DNA of 64,000 nt, taken from NCBI RefSeq assembly GCF_029953635.1, contig NZ_CP124543.1, positions 4,071,455 to 4,135,454 of the forward strand. Reading direction: 5' to 3'. A program made the position numbers and the translations under genes. Of the stretch, positions 25,205 through 32,673 are shown piece by piece. Origin of the DNA: Halotia branconii CENA392. GTDB lineage: Bacteria; Cyanobacteriota; Cyanobacteriia; Cyanobacteriales; Nostocaceae. How positions within the stretch are numbered: position 1 is the stretch's first letter; each line of letters begins with the position of its first letter. The notes under the pieces were generated by a model. It worked only from the letters and a program-made list of their open reading frames with translations, did not search any database and was not told the DNA's origin.

Positions 25205-26044
25205 ATGACAAATTCACCTCCCAACAATGCTTTACCGGATGGTTTTGATCCTTGGGAACATCTGCAAGGTCAATACATCACAGAATTTAACCGACGCGTC
25301 AGGCAATACTTTTCAGATCATAATGATAACTGGCAACCGAATGTTGCTGATAAACGCTCAAGCATGAGAGTAGCTTGCACAATGCTTGATACTGATAATC
25401 ATGCAATGATGGCTCTTAGGATGTCTTTCTTTTTTGATTTACTTGGATACAGCAAAAAAGATTTGATAGTGTACCACGGCTCTAGAGAAAATATAGATCC
25501 ACCGGTTGAGGGACATCCAAAGGTACTTCTGTATTTTTCACAAGATATGGAATCAATTCCTAAAGGCTACGATAAAGTTGATGCCGAAATAAGTTTTAGG
25601 ATAATGAACGAAACCCAAGCAACTTTTACTGAAGCTAAAGCTAAAGCACTTGGGGTCAAAATCAAACAGCAATTTATTCAAAATGGTCAAGGAATTGTTT
25701 TTACAAAAGGAAAGGATATTTACAGCTATGTCGATAAATTAAACGGCTACAGAATGCGAGTATATTGCACCACAGAAACGGATGCTATAGATGTTGTGCG
25801 ACGCGCTTTAGAATGCCAAAATTTCACTTATAACAAGAATAATTTAACCAAACACGAACCAAAAAAAACGAGCGATCCTAAACCAGGAAATCATCTCGTT
25901 TATGGAAAGCAAAGACCCAAGAAACGTTATCGCCCAATCGCAAATGTTCGCTTTAGATACGCTACTTGTGAAGTTCCGGGGATGAACAAAGAAGTTGTGC
26001 TGTATGACACCACTAACAAATTACCCGCCATAGTGTTCCCTTGA
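25205..26044 (+). CDS. Hypothetical protein (279 aa), late block
   Basis: A 279-aa soluble, mixed alpha/beta protein not recognised. Visible pieces are FDPWEHLQGQYITEFNRRVR at the N-terminus and a basic segment near residue 220 (KHEPKKTSDPKPG, KQRPKKRYRP). It starts 3 bp after the fibre gene stop and is the last gene of that tight operon. It may be a fibre chaperone or structural protein, by position only. Confidence 0.7.
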   Translation: MTNSPPNNALPDGFDPWEHLQGQYITEFNRRVRQYFSDHNDNWQPNVADKRSSMRVACTMLDTDNHAMMALRMSFFFDLLGYSKKDLIVYHGSRENIDPPVEGHPKVLLYFSQDMESIPKGYDKVDAEISFRIMNETQATFTEAKAKALGVKIKQQFIQNGQGIVFTKGKDIYSYVDKLNGYRMRVYCTTETDAIDVVRRALECQNFTYNKNNLTKHEPKKTSDPKPGNHLVYGKQRPKKRYRPIANVRFRYATCEVPGMNKEVVLYDTTNKLPAIVFP

Positions 26045-26187
26045 AGCACAATCAATCATCCTAAATGCTTGTGCGACATAACAGCCACACAAACCCAGAG
26101 AAATCAGAATGAGTATCCCTACACTAGACCGACGAGTGATTGCTTTGATGGCTTTGTAGCAGGATCTTCGTTTGTGTGGCGCTATGG

Positions 26188-26230
26188 GGAAACTTATAAG
26201 TTTCCTATACTCAAGAAGCTTATATATAAG
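26188..26230. promoter_or_regulatory. Two perfect palindromes upstream of the 121-aa gene
   Basis: ggaaacttataagtttcc (26188-26205) is an 18-bp perfect palindrome, and cttatatataag (26219-26230) is a 12-bp one sharing the core cttata/tataag. They lie 40-82 bp before the next start codon, a good position for an operator and promoter. Confidence 0.6.
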
Positions 26231-26269
26231 TAGTTACAGTGATTTTAAGCACCAGCAAAGGAATCACTC

Positions 26270-26635
26270 ATGGCTACTGCCGCAAAAAAGAAAACTACAT
26301 ATTTCATTAACGTTACTGCTACTAAGGTAGTCCGCATTAAAGCTGTAAAAGCTTCTGTCGGCAACTTGGCGGACAATCTTGGATGGACGGAAAGCACCAC
26401 TGGGGAAGTGCCAGATGGCAAAACACTCGTAGGCACAGGCATCTCGGATGCACTACTGAATGGTTGCTTCCCCGTTGCCGTTTACTACACCAAAAACGGT
26501 ACAGAACGCCGCGCTATTGTATTATGCTCTCCCACCAAGGCGGATACTATTGCCACTGAAGCAAAAGCAGGGACTTATTTAGGTTCTCAAGTGGTCAAAG
26601 TTACCGCTGTTCGTCGCCGCAAGTTTGTTTACTAA
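26270..26635 (+). CDS. Putative small virion/coat-type protein (121 aa)
   Basis: A 121-aa basic, beta-rich protein (TTYFINVTATKVVRIKAVKA, VVKVTAVRRRKFVY) with Lys/Arg at both ends and many Thr and Ala. It has its own promoter region with two palindromes and an AAAGGA ribosome site. Size, composition and isolation from the fibre operon would suit an abundant structural or DNA-binding protein. No family is recognised. Confidence 0.65.
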   Translation: MATAAKKKTTYFINVTATKVVRIKAVKASVGNLADNLGWTESTTGEVPDGKTLVGTGISDALLNGCFPVAVYYTKNGTERRAIVLCSPTKADTIATEAKAGTYLGSQVVKVTAVRRRKFVY

Positions 26636-26681
26636 ACATCAGCAATAAGTTTATTTATTAATACCTAATAAGGAGTAAGTC

Positions 26682-26912
26682 ATGGCTCAAGGTTATATCG
26701 TAGCCCGCAAAGATGCAGATGGTGATGTTGATGCATATTGGGACGGAACGCAATTTGTTTTAATTACAGATGATGCAGACGCAATTGATAGTTCTGATTT
26801 TGTTGAGACTGTTGAAAATGCTCGTTTTATCCAAGGCAGTATTCAGGCTGCTAACACTGATTTTGATGTTGTTAAGCTCGAAGCAGAATCAAACATTACT
26901 TTAATCCCGTAA
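26682..26912 (+). CDS. Small acidic protein (76 aa)
   Basis: A 76-aa very acidic protein (DADGDVDAYWDGTQFVLITD, DDADAIDSSDFVE) preceded by a strong ataaggagtaag ribosome site. It shares one base with the next start codon. Acidic composition beside a basic 121-aa neighbour could reflect a pair that binds each other. No family is recognised. Confidence 0.7.
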   Translation: MAQGYIVARKDADGDVDAYWDGTQFVLITDDADAIDSSDFVETVENARFIQGSIQAANTDFDVVKLEAESNITLIP

Positions 26913-27247
26913 TGACAACTTGGAGCAAGATATACCAAAGGTCTTTTTATCATCTCCAAGTACCAAAGCGTCAGCATATTGATATTGTTCAACCGCTATT
27001 AACCAATTTAGTAGCGGTTGAATTGTCAAAAATTGGTGGATGGGATTACCGTTTTGTAGGGCATTTAGCACCATTTACTTATATTCCCTCTTCTTTGCCA
27101 GGTAGAGCTTATGGGAGATGGAAACGTTTGTACATTGGTAGACAAGTACTAACCTTATCAGACGCGGATAGATTAGGAAATCTTGAATTTATACCAAGAT
27201 TATGGGTTCCAGATATCAGTATTACTGTCTGGTTAGGTAGTAGTTAA
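26912..27247 (+). CDS. Hypothetical protein (111 aa), late block
   Basis: A 111-aa protein, rich in Trp, Tyr and Pro with beta-like segments (GWDYRFVGHLAPFTYIPSSL, LWVPDISITVWLGSS). No family is recognised. Its start is fused to the previous stop (TAATG), so it is coupled with the 76-aa protein. A structural role is guessed only from context. Confidence 0.65.
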   Translation: MTTWSKIYQRSFYHLQVPKRQHIDIVQPLLTNLVAVELSKIGGWDYRFVGHLAPFTYIPSSLPGRAYGRWKRLYIGRQVLTLSDADRLGNLEFIPRLWVPDISITVWLGSS

Positions 27248-27260
27248 AAATCCATGAAAT

Positions 27261-27548
27261 ATGAAATTACCTGACGATCCAATCACAATCGGAACTTTTC
27301 TTTTAGCTTTAGGTGGAAATTGTGTTTGGGCATTGCTATTCTTTGCTAATTCCATCAAACGGAAATATGCCGCTGAAAGAGATTTTGGACACATTAAAAA
27401 TAATCTCAAAGACTTAACAAACAATTTAGAATTTCTTTTTAAGGAGCTTGATAGAAGACTAGACTCTCAGGATCGGGATTTATCAGAATTGAAATCTTAT
27501 TTAATTGGGAAAGCAATACGTCGAGACCGCGAACACGAAGAAGGCTAG
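27261..27548 (+). CDS. Single-pass membrane protein with coiled coil (95 aa)
   Basis: A 95-aa protein with one N-terminal membrane helix (TIGTFLLALGGNCVWALLFF, residues 9-28), followed by a charged helical stretch (LEFLFKELDRRLDSQDRDL). The design resembles small spanin-, holin- or secretion-like phage proteins, but no homology is recognised. It is 13 bp after the previous gene. Confidence 0.65.
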   Translation: MKLPDDPITIGTFLLALGGNCVWALLFFANSIKRKYAAERDFGHIKNNLKDLTNNLEFLFKELDRRLDSQDRDLSELKSYLIGKAIRRDREHEEG

Positions 27549-27629
27549 CGTCTGCGTTATCACAGTTAACTTTTTTGGGAATTATTCAGAAACAACAGAA
27601 TTTTAGGATTAGAGAATAGGAATAATAAA

Positions 27630-27815
27630 ATGTCTCAGAAAACTTTAGATCGTCTGACTACAGCTTTAGGTTTAATTGCAGGAGTTTCTAGTGTGTTAGG
27701 TGGCGCTGGCATGATAGGGAACAATACAGCCGGTCTAGTTACAGGCATTTCAACCGCTATTTTGGGCTACCTAATACAACGCCCAGCCGCTGATAAGCCA
27801 ACCACTACTAATTAA
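27630..27815 (+). CDS. Small hydrophobic holin-like protein (61 aa)
   Basis: A 61-aa protein with hydrophobic glycine-rich segments (LGLIAGVSSVLGGAGMIG and TAGLVTGISTAILGYLIQ) and a polar tail. Small phage holins and filamentous-phage coat proteins share this general form. It is the last gene of the rightward arm. The family is not recognised. Confidence 0.6.
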   Translation: MSQKTLDRLTTALGLIAGVSSVLGGAGMIGNNTAGLVTGISTAILGYLIQRPAADKPTTTN

Positions 27816-27832
27816 TCGTGCGGGGATTCACT

Positions 27833-28057
27833 CTAGTAAGTTTCAAAACTTGCAAACGTAAACAAGGCTAGTGGACTTTGGCAGACTCTATGTAAACAAA
27901 CAATAATGCAAGCAGCCAAAAATACATCTGTAGGAAGTCTTTGCCAATCAAGGTAATACGGCTCCGTCAAAATTCTGTGAATAGTTTTAGGTGACAAAAT
28001 ACGTGATACCCGGTCAATGGCTGCATAATAGTCACTTTCAAACTTTCTCCGTTTCAT
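27833..28057 (-). CDS. Small hypothetical protein (74 aa), element right end
   Basis: A 74-aa protein on the minus strand, convergent to the late block, with a basic start (MKRRKFESDYYAAIDRV) and a Cys-containing hydrophobic middle (TDVFLAACIIVCLHRVC). An aaaggga ribosome-like site lies about 10 nt before the ATG. No family is recognised and the support is modest. Confidence 0.42.
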   Translation of the reverse strand: MKRRKFESDYYAAIDRVSRILSPKTIHRILTEPYYLDWQRLPTDVFLAACIIVCLHRVCQSPLALFTFASFETY

Positions 28058-28238
28058 TAGTCGTTATTCCCTTTTTGTCACACTGACTCTAATAATTTCT
28101 CAAAATAAGCAGCATTTGAGTAGCGCGATCGCGGTCGGCGATCGCCAAAAATCTTAGTTAAAAAGCATGATTTTAGTAGCAAACAAGTAGCTATTTGTGA
28201 GTAGAGGTCTACAAACGCTTGTGTCGCGCTGTTTCTTT

Positions 28239-28275
28239 ATGCTTTGTTAGAAGCTTGGCAAAAAGGTAAGAATGC
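28239..28275. repeat. attR direct repeat (37 bp)
   Basis: Identical to 11462-11498 and in the same orientation, about 16.8 kb apart. The base just left of it differs from the left copy, which fixes one edge; the right edge is where the HopA1 ends begin to differ. Confidence 0.9.
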
Positions 28276-28387
28276 GATTGAAGAAAAGATGAAGGTAATT
28301 GATCAACATTTTACGCGCCATTTAATTGATTTGCAGCGCCCTTATCTCAATCCCACTTCTGAAGACATATATCACCCTTTAAAATAA
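28239..28387 (+). pseudogene. Stranded 3' end of the HopA1 gene (with attR)
   Basis: It begins with the 37-bp attR repeat and continues in the same frame as the HopA1 gene to a TAA at 28385-28387. The peptide is the same as the present HopA1 C-terminus except for a few residues near the end (for example FTRHLI for FARHLI and YHPLK for YSPLNK). Most base differences are silent. It is best read as the original chromosomal gene end displaced when the element inserted. Confidence 0.88.
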
Positions 28388-28451
28388 TCGCTATTATCGT
28401 AAAATTATGTTGTAAAGCAGGTTATAAGCCTGCTATTTTTGATTTTGAAAA

Positions 28452-28898
28452 ATGCCTTTTACTTATAATCGCATTATTCGTTTTCATGATACTGATGCTG
28501 CTGGGGTAGTTTATTTTGCTAACGTTTTAAGTATCTGTCATGAAGCTTACGAAGAATCTCTAGCAGCATCAGGTATTAATCTCAAAGACTTTTTTACTAA
28601 TGCATCTGTGGGTTTTCCTATTGTTCATGCTAATGTGGATTTTTTGCGTCCGATGTTTTGCGGTGATAATTTAGTAATTAGCTTAATTCCCCAAAAACTC
28701 AGCGTTGATAAGTTTGAAATTACTTACGAAGTTAATAATACTGATGTGTTGCTTGCTAAAGCAATTACTAGACACGTTTGTATTGATGTAAGTAGTAGAA
28801 GTAAGCAAGAGTTACCTGATGAGATAATTGAGTGGTTGGAAATGAACCGCAGAGACGCAGAGAACGCGGAGAGAAGAAAGTCAAGAGAGGTTTTGTAG
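28452..28898 (+). CDS. 1,4-dihydroxy-2-naphthoyl-CoA thioesterase (hotdog fold)
   Basis: A 148-aa 4HBT-type thioesterase with [20 protein letters not shown], where the DxDxxG acid motif is that of the cyanobacterial DHNA-CoA hydrolase (Slr0204 type). It releases DHNA from CoA in phylloquinone synthesis, and the neighbours menE, menC and menA support this. Family members normally end at about residue 130. The last 18 residues ([18 protein letters not shown]) come from a dispersed repeat of the type gaaccgcagagacgcagag and run 18 bp into the convergent menE gene. Confidence 0.85.
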   Translation: MPFTYNRIIRFHDTDAAGVVYFANVLSICHEAYEESLAASGINLKDFFTNASVGFPIVHANVDFLRPMFCGDNLVISLIPQKLSVDKFEITYEVNNTDVLLAKAITRHVCIDVSSRSKQELPDEIIEWLEMNRRDAENAERRKSREVL

Positions 28899-30260
28899 GA
28901 ATTTTTGGGCTATTTGCTGTAGTTGTTGACGATTGATTTTACCTTGGGAGTTACGGGGTAAGTTTTGCTGAGGAATCCAGTATTTAGGTATTTTAAATTT
29001 ACTGAGTTTGTTTTTGAGTAGGGTTTGAATTTCTAAGTTAGATGTGTTTGAATCTTTGGGAATATAAAGGGCTGTTAATACTTGCCCCCAGTGTTTATCT
29101 GGTATACCGATTACACAAACATCAACAACCATTTGAGTTGCTTGAATAGCTGATTCAATTTCTATGGGGTAGATGTTTTCTCCACCTGTGATAATTTTGT
29201 CGCTGTTACGTCCGACAATATTTAAATAACCTTGTTCGTCTAAAAAACCTAAGTCATCTACTGAGAAAGAATCTCGATTTTCCTCGATTTGAGGATAATA
29301 ACCAAGGGCTAGAGATTTAGTTTGAACAGTAATATTTCCTGTCTGATGGAAACTTAAAACCGAACCTTGCTGATTGCAAATTGTTACTTTAGCATGGGGT
29401 AGAATTTGACCACTACTAATTTTTCCATTAAGAAAATCATCGGGTTTAAGGGTAGCAATTTGAGAGGCGGTTTCTGTCATGCCATAAGTAGGCGCTAACC
29501 GAATATGATGAAATCTGGCTTTTTCTAGTAGTTCTGGCCACGCTGGCGCGCCTCCCAAAAGTACAGTTTGAAATTGTGCTATCCACTCTGTTAATTGGGG
29601 ATTTTGTAAGCAACGTTGTAATTGTGTTGGTACTAAAGATGTAAAAAAATCTGAAGGATTTATTTTGTAATTTTTACCAGATTCTATTGTTTTAAATGAT
29701 GTAACTGCTAGTTGACCTCCAGTAGTGAAGGAACGCATAAATTGCATTAATCCACTAACATGATATAACGGCAATATACATAAAGAATTGACTTGTTTTA
29801 GCTGAAAATATTCAGTAAATCCTTCTACAGATGACATTAGAGTTTCCCAAGTGTGGATGGCAAATTTAATTTGTCCTGACGAACCGCCTGTAGGAATCAT
29901 GATTTGATTGGGCATGGGGCATGGGGCATGGGGCATGGGGCATGGGGCATTATTCCTATGCCCCATACCCCAAATAATATCGGGCTGTATTAACTCAAAG
30001 ACTTGTTGCCATTCTTGTTTTCCCCAATCGGGGTTACAAAGAAATACTGGACAACCAGCAGCACAAGCGGCGATAAAACCTGCTAAAAATCTTACTGGTT
30101 CGCGTTCACATAAAATGATTTTTGGTGGTATTTTATTAGTTAATAACTGAGTTAATTCTAAATATAATATTTCGGCTAGTTGCTGAAATTGATAGCTGTT
30201 GCCACCAATCAACCAGTCAGATTCAGTATAGTTATTGAGATATGCTAAAGGTCTTTGCAT
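28881..30260 (-). CDS. menE: o-Succinylbenzoate-CoA ligase
   Basis: A protein of about 459 aa of the acyl-adenylate (ANL) family: [18 protein letters not shown] (phosphate loop), [32 protein letters not shown] and [14 protein letters not shown], with a C-terminal lysine region ([14 protein letters not shown]). It activates OSB for ring closure. I prefer the ATG at 30260 to the TTG at 30275. It overlaps menC by 16 bp. Between the N-terminal domain and the phosphate loop a heptamer array encodes a Pro/Cys/Met-rich insert ([14 protein letters not shown]), absent from typical family members. Confidence 0.9.
   Translation of the reverse strand: MQRPLAYLNNYTESDWLIGGNSYQFQQLAEILYLELTQLLTNKIPPKIILCEREPVRFLAGFIAACAAGCPVFLCNPDWGKQEWQQVFELIQPDIIWGMGHRNNAPCPMPHAPCPMPNQIMIPTGGSSGQIKFAIHTWETLMSSVEGFTEYFQLKQVNSLCILPLYHVSGLMQFMRSFTTGGQLAVTSFKTIESGKNYKINPSDFFTSLVPTQLQRCLQNPQLTEWIAQFQTVLLGGAPAWPELLEKARFHHIRLAPTYGMTETASQIATLKPDDFLNGKISSGQILPHAKVTICNQQGSVLSFHQTGNITVQTKSLALGYYPQIEENRDSFSVDDLGFLDEQGYLNIVGRNSDKIITGGENIYPIEIESAIQATQMVVDVCVIGIPDKHWGQVLTALYIPKDSNTSNLEIQTLLKNKLSKFKIPKYWIPQQNLPRNSQGKINRQQLQQIAQKFLQNLS
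29910..29950. repeat. Heptamer array inside menE
   Basis: About six copies of ggggcat in a row, followed by variant copies in reverse orientation (atgcccc), encode the Pro/Cys/Met-rich insert of menE. The same heptamer occurs between genes elsewhere, for example near 58860. Confidence 0.85.
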
Positions 30261-31249
30261 AGATCTTGTAACCAAGTTTCCTCTTGGGCAAAAAAGTGGT
30301 TAACGCCAAAACCAACTGCCCTATTTTTTTGGGATAATGCTGTTGCTAATTGGAGGGCAGCTTGTCTACCAATCGCAGTTTCAAATACTGATGAAAATAC
30401 AGCATCTATTTTATGCTGTTGACAAAACTGCCGAAGACGCGATGGTGAACCTACTATCCCCGGTTTTATCACAAAAATTCCTCGCCAGCCTTTTGCATAA
30501 CAGGTAGTGAGTTGCTTAAGTGTGGCGACAGATTCATCTAAAGCGATCGCAGTTGCATAACATCTATTCAATTCCAACATTTGCGGAAATTTTTCAACAG
30601 GTAAAGGCTGTTCAATAAACTCAATATTTGCCCAGAGGCGATCGCAAGTTTCTAGCCATAAGTTCGCTTCTTCATAACTAAGTCCACCATTAGCATCTAA
30701 TCGCAGCTTGGCAGAACTTGGTAATCTGTGAACAAGTGATTTAAAAACTTTTAATTCCTGAGCGATCGCATCTACCCCAATTTTCCATTTAAACGTCCGA
30801 TATCCTTGCTCCCACAGCACTTGCCATTGTGCTAATGCCACTTCTCCAGCTGACAATAAACCGCTATTGGGCATTGGGCATGGGGCATTGGTTATTTTCT
30901 TCCCCTGCTCCCTGCTCCCTGCCCACTGAGCGAAGTCGAAGTGCTGCTCCCCTGCTTCCCCTAGCGCTGACTCAAAGCCAAACTGACAAGCAGGTAACTC
31001 GTCTGGGATGGAAAAAATTATTTCTTCTGTGAGTTCTGTTGGTAATTGATGACAAAAATCTAAAGCTTGTTCTAAAGTTTCCGAACCAAACCAACTAATG
31101 GGGGCAATTTCTCCCCAACCGACTTTACCTGTTTCATCGCTAAGACGAAGGATAATACCTTTACGAATATCCCAATTACCATGACTGGTAGTCAGCGATC
31201 GCGCAAATTTTCGCTGATAAGGACGAAATTTAAATTTATAATTTACCAC
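30245..31249 (-). CDS. menC: o-Succinylbenzoate synthase (enolase superfamily)
   Basis: A 334-aa enolase-superfamily enzyme: a TFKWKIGV segment with the catalytic Lys, LRLDANGGLSYEEANLWLE, IEFIEQPLP, ALDESVATLKQL and FVIKPGIVGSPSRLRQ. It dehydrates SHCHC to OSB in phylloquinone synthesis. It starts from a GTG at 31249 and overlaps menE. Residues about 96-128 (GEQHFDFAQWAGSREQG and APCPMPNSG) are encoded by a dispersed repeat present between other genes, so this is an in-frame repeat insertion just before the barrel. Confidence 0.9.
   Translation of the reverse strand: MVNYKFKFRPYQRKFARSLTTSHGNWDIRKGIILRLSDETGKVGWGEIAPISWFGSETLEQALDFCHQLPTELTEEIIFSIPDELPACQFGFESALGEAGEQHFDFAQWAGSREQGKKITNAPCPMPNSGLLSAGEVALAQWQVLWEQGYRTFKWKIGVDAIAQELKVFKSLVHRLPSSAKLRLDANGGLSYEEANLWLETCDRLWANIEFIEQPLPVEKFPQMLELNRCYATAIALDESVATLKQLTTCYAKGWRGIFVIKPGIVGSPSRLRQFCQQHKIDAVFSSVFETAIGRQAALQLATALSQKNRAVGFGVNHFFAQEETWLQDLCKDL
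30866..30962. repeat. Dispersed repeat inserted in menC coding sequence
   Basis: This about 97-bp stretch is close to the reverse complement of the text at about 8380-8480, including cttcgacttcgctcagtggg, gaagaaaataaccaatgccc and the atgccc heptamers. Its length keeps menC open in frame. Confidence 0.82.
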
Positions 31250-31286
31250 ATGAAAATCAAGTTAACTCATTAGGTTTATCAGTTAT

Positions 31287-31409
31287 TAAGCTAATCGTCA
31301 TTTAAATTGCATCATGTTAATGGTAATAAAAGCTGCAAACCCTCTCCCTTGCCCCCTGCTCCCTGCCCCCCTGCGGCCTCAATGTGCAAATTAAATGTTT
31401 AACAGCTTA
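31287..31409. repeat. MITE-like dispersed repeat, family B, copy 1
   Basis: About 123 bp from taagctaatcg to aacagctta. The ends form an imperfect inverted repeat of about 25 bp (18 to 19 matches). An inverted copy lies at 57502-57617. The middle holds a variable gccccctgctccc stretch. Confidence 0.75.
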
Positions 31410-31466
31410 GTTATTGGTGTTTTGCTATTGACAACTAACCACTAACAACTGACAACTGACCACTGA

Positions 31467-32363
31467 CTAAATCATAAATCCCAAACCGAACAATAAGCAG
31501 CTCCAAAAATGCATTTTGACGGCGATGAATTTACAGTTACTAACTTTTTCTGGTAAATAATGATTTTGTTGGACATGACGGCATAACTTAACGGCATAAG
31601 GCAAACTTAGCCAACTTAACAATGTCCAACTTGGGAAAACGCCCAGTAACACAAACAGTAAAGTAAAAGGATAAATACTGCCAGTGAACCAATACAGCAG
31701 TTGAGCAGCTTTTACCGTACCCAACCGGACAACAGGCGATCGCTTGCCCGCGGCTATGTCATCCTTAACTTGATGAAAGTGGGAGCAAAATAAAATTAAA
31801 GTTGTGGGAATGCCTACAATTATCGAGGCTGCTAAACTTGTCATTGACCAAGTTGAGGTTTGGCTGTAATATGCTGCCGTGACTGCTAAAGGGCCAAAAG
31901 CAAAAAAGCAAATTATCTCGCCTAAACCCTGGTATCCTAAGCGAAAGGGCGGCCCTTGATAAACGTAGCCTAAACCACAACATAGTAGAATTATCCAGAT
32001 GACAGTGGGGTCTTTTTGCCAAGTAGCGATCGCTATTATTCCTAACAAACCCGAAATTAAACTTAAATTTCCTAACCAGAATATTAGTCGCTTGTTACCA
32101 GTTAAATTTACTAGAGAATGATGTTTATTTTGATCGATTCCTGTTTCCGAATCAAAGACATCATTACTAATATTTTCCCAGGCCAGAATTAAAATCGCCG
32201 CAGCTACAAAAGTGGAAAATACTACTAGATTAAAAATCTTGGTTTCTGCAAAGGCAACCGCTGTTCCTACCCAAATGGGCATAATCGCAACGCTATACAT
32301 TGGCGGTTTAATTGCCGCCATCCATAACTTCGTTTTAGGATGTGAAACCTGCTTTGTAGTCAT
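31467..32363 (-). CDS. menA: 1,4-dihydroxy-2-naphthoate phytyltransferase
   Basis: A 298-aa UbiA-family prenyltransferase with several membrane helices and the Asp-rich motif NISNDVFDSETGIDQ near residue 65, plus a second site HFHQVKDDIAAGKRS near 195. In cyanobacteria MenA attaches the phytyl chain to DHNA to give demethylphylloquinone, later used in photosystem I. It is upstream of menC and menE on the same strand, about 220 bp apart with a MITE-like repeat between them, and divergent from the isochorismate synthase. Confidence 0.93.
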   Translation of the reverse strand: MTTKQVSHPKTKLWMAAIKPPMYSVAIMPIWVGTAVAFAETKIFNLVVFSTFVAAAILILAWENISNDVFDSETGIDQNKHHSLVNLTGNKRLIFWLGNLSLISGLLGIIAIATWQKDPTVIWIILLCCGLGYVYQGPPFRLGYQGLGEIICFFAFGPLAVTAAYYSQTSTWSMTSLAASIIVGIPTTLILFCSHFHQVKDDIAAGKRSPVVRLGTVKAAQLLYWFTGSIYPFTLLFVLLGVFPSWTLLSWLSLPYAVKLCRHVQQNHYLPEKVSNCKFIAVKMHFWSCLLFGLGFMI

Positions 32364-32673
32364 TACTTGTGATTAATTAATTACCAGCAATTTACTTATT
32401 ACGTGAAATTTTACAATTTTCAGATACACAAGATGTTAGTTATGTGCGAAATCTTATAACTTTTGCTGTGACTGGTTAACCTCCCTTTAGTAACAATCAC
32501 TTTTTAATTGCAACCCAAAGTAGGGCATGGCTTGCCAGCGTCTGAGAACACCACAAACAAGACAGACCATACTCTGGTGAAATGGCAACTTAATATGTTA
32601 CCTGTAGAAATACGACCACGTTTAATTACACTTTAGGAAGATAACTTAAAAAAAGTTTACTATTGCTAAATCC
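32364..32673. promoter_or_regulatory. Divergent promoter region menA / isochorismate synthase
   Basis: A 310-bp gap between divergent phylloquinone genes. It must hold the start sites for both arms, but I see no clear operator or hairpin in it. Confidence 0.4.

Larger units (their letters stand above)
11462..28275. mobile_element. Integrative element with tyrosine integrase, replication gene and putative virion/transfer genes
   Basis: Bounded by a 37-bp perfect direct repeat (11462-11498 and 28239-28275) lying in the 3' part of the HopA1 gene. It carries an integrase at the left end, a replication module with embedded iterons, an XRE regulator at a divergent promoter, a membrane-anchored FtsK/HerA-like ATPase and a long rightward run of small, mostly unrecognised proteins with a fibre-like protein. 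No relaxase, terminase, portal or capsid family is recognisable. The division into a leftward integration/replication arm and a rightward morphogenesis-like arm resembles a temperate virus or an integrative plasmid. Confidence 0.88.
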
